DNA of 64,000 nucleotides from Allobosea sp. 117 (GTDB lineage Bacteria; Pseudomonadota; Alphaproteobacteria; Rhizobiales; Xanthobacteraceae), in the NCBI RefSeq assembly GCF_000702305.1, contig NZ_JNLC01000015.1:1-64000 (forward strand), read 5' to 3'. Positions 62,821 through 64,000 of the stretch are shown here, one piece after another. Numbering within the stretch: the stretch's first letter is position 1; each line of letters starts with the position of its first letter. Below the pieces are notes generated by a model, which worked only from the letters and a program-made list of their open reading frames with translations, did no database searches and was not told where the DNA came from. Made by a program: the position numbers and the translations under genes.

Positions 62821-63491
62821 TGTCCGAATGGTGGAGCTATCGGCTCGAGGACTTCCTGCTGTTCGCGCCGCGCGTCTATTGGCGGCTGATCGAGGCACAG
62901 AACGCCGCGCTGTGGCCGCTGCATGTGGCGAGCGTCGGGGCGGGTCTGGCGATCGTCCTGCTCGTCGCCCGCCGCCCGCAGAACGCGATGCCGTGGACGG
63001 GCCTCGTGCTCGCCGCCGTCTGGGCGTTCGTCGGCTGGTCCTTCCTCCTGAACCGCTATGCCGCCATCAACTGGGCGATCCTCTACATCGCCCCGGCCTT
63101 CTTTCTGCAATCCGCGCTGCTGGCGATCGCCGCCGTCCTGCCGCGCGGCCTAACCATCGATGGGCGGGCCGCCGGCGGAAGGACCGGGCTGCTGGTCGCC
63201 CTCGCCGGCCTGCTGCTCTATCCCTGCCTGCCGCTGGTCTCCGGTCACCCGTGGACCAGCGCCGAAGTCTTCGGCATCGCGCCCGATCCCACCGCGATTG
63301 TGACGCTCGGCCTGCTGCTGGCGGCGCGCGGCCCTCTGCTCGCCGTGTTGCTGCCGATCCCGCTGTTCTGGTGCCTGTTCAGCGGGCTCACCTTGCTGGC
63401 CATGGATGAGGTCGAGGCGTGGCTGCTCCTCGCGACCGCCGCCTTCGTCCCGATCCTTGTTCTCGTCGGGCGTCGCCGGCCTCAAACCTAG
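62820..63491 (+). CDS. Membrane protein, DUF6064-like
   Basis: A 223-residue membrane protein with six to seven hydrophobic segments. The N-terminus EWWSYRLEDFLLFAPRVYWR matches what I recall of DUF6064 proteins. The function is unknown. Start codon overlaps the stop of the reductase (TGATG), implying a joint role, perhaps as its membrane anchor or electron entry. Confidence 0.75.
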   Translation: MSEWWSYRLEDFLLFAPRVYWRLIEAQNAALWPLHVASVGAGLAIVLLVARRPQNAMPWTGLVLAAVWAFVGWSFLLNRYAAINWAILYIAPAFFLQSALLAIAAVLPRGLTIDGRAAGGRTGLLVALAGLLLYPCLPLVSGHPWTSAEVFGIAPDPTAIVTLGLLLAARGPLLAVLLPIPLFWCLFSGLTLLAMDEVEAWLLLATAAFVPILVLVGRRRPQT

Positions 63492-63790
63492 CCGGGGCGA
63501 CGAGGTCCCGGCAGGAACCGATCCTGAGAGCCGACCTTCGCCGCGGAGCAACACGACGTTTTGCTTCTCCCGCCACGACAGTCGCTGATCTTCATTAGTT
63601 AATATGCCGCACTGCGGTATAGATCGGGTCAAGGCCTTAGCAATTGCAGAATAAACTTGGAGTGCATCCAATCCGAATCCGGGTATCATCCTGCGCTATG
63701 CTCGACGGACGAGCATAACGACTGAAATTCCAAGATTCGAATCACTGCGGACGTCCGTCCCCGCTTCCCCACTGTTCGATGAGGCCGAGA
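63492..63790. promoter_or_regulatory. 299-base intergenic region with ATGCTCG/CGAGCAT palindrome
   Basis: No gene supported. AT-richer than its flanks from about 63590 to 63660. A perfect 7-base inverted repeat ATGCTCG-ACGGA-CGAGCAT lies at 63698-63716, about 75 bases before the permease start; it could be an operator for the permease gene. Confidence 0.4.
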
Positions 63791-64000
63791 ATGGCTGAAA
63801 AGGTGGCCGGCAAACTGTCCCTCCTCTCGCTGACAGGCATGGTCGTCGGCTCGATGGTGGGAGCGGGCATCTTCAACCTTCCCGGCCGCTTCGCCACCGC
63901 GACCGGCCCGTTCGGAGCCATCATCGCCTGGCTGATCGCCGGCACCGGCATGTACATGCTGGCGCGGGTGTTCCAGGCACTGGCCGAGCGGCGGCCGGAC
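63791..64000 (+). CDS. Amino-acid/polyamine permease (APC family), partial
   Basis: First 70 codons of a transporter, cut by the window end. The start MAEKVAGKLSLLSLTGMVVG leads into SMVGAGIFNLPGRFA, the APC-family first-helix motif (GxGIF). Sequence resembles basic amino acid/polyamine antiporters (ArcD/YjdE type). Substrate cannot be assigned from this fragment. Confidence 0.85.
   Translation, partial: MAEKVAGKLSLLSLTGMVVGSMVGAGIFNLPGRFATATGPFGAIIAWLIAGTGMYMLARVFQALAERRPD

Noticed and set aside
63698..63716. Palindrome before the permease as a terminator
   Set aside because: No T tract follows and no gene ends close before it on either strand; kept only as a possible operator.

Overview
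The window is about 64 kb of high-GC chromosomal DNA from an alphaproteobacterium, most likely a Hyphomicrobiales member. A Xanthobacteraceae-type genome (Starkeya/Ancylobacter/Xanthobacter relatives) is my inference. It rests on a bcsN-type cellulose operon, a three-gene pntAA-pntAB-pntB transhydrogenase, a CtrA-type TTAA-N7-TTAAC box, FixJ-like regulators and mosaic palindromic intergenic repeats. There are no phage genes, transposases, CRISPR arrays or rRNA genes. Coding density is high and most genes sit in translationally coupled operons.

Layout. 1-3.3 kb: proton-translocating transhydrogenase (minus). 3.6-5.2 kb: pyruvate kinase with a basic Lys/Ala/Arg tail. 5.4-7.8 kb: a pyruvate dehydrogenase E1/transketolase-like ThDP enzyme, divergent from a YadA-like repeat adhesin (8.1-9.6 kb) and a coupled secreted protein, with a perfect CtrA box between them. 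10.3-19.8 kb: cellulose synthesis locus, bcsN divergent from bcsA-bcsB-bcsZ-bcsK. 20.0-32.7 kb: a complete selenocysteine/formate dehydrogenase island. It holds fdoG (in-frame UGA at codon 200 plus SECIS), fdoH, fdoI, fdhE, selA, selB and selC on the minus strand, with a TlpA-like thioredoxin, a Tat-exported transglutaminase-like protein and selD on the plus strand. The selB reading frame runs straight through the selC tRNA gene.

32.8-43.3 kb: tex, small stress and secreted proteins, a membrane protein, a threonine aldolase, and a signalling module of two response regulators, a Dps ferritin and a PAS histidine kinase. 43.3-51.7 kb: a catabolic operon with a polyamine/iron-type ABC transporter, a ThDP decarboxylase-type enzyme and an aldehyde dehydrogenase, divergent from a GntR/UTRA regulator. 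Four related TGATAT-core operators lie here, one of them inside the regulator gene. 51.7-61.3 kb: a second catabolic cluster with an IclR regulator, a NitT/TauT-type ABC transporter, UbiD and UbiX decarboxylase partners, an Asp/Glu-racemase-like enzyme, a three-component HcnABC-like flavin/iron-sulfur dehydrogenase and a DUF2390 protein. 61.3-64 kb: truncated haemoglobin, Tat-exported aldo-keto reductase, a membrane protein and the start of an amino-acid permease cut by the window edge.

The best candidates for undescribed biology are the UbiD/UbiX-racemase-HcnABC-like pathway at 52-61 kb, the selB/selC gene-in-gene arrangement, and the GntR operator set with its intragenic site.
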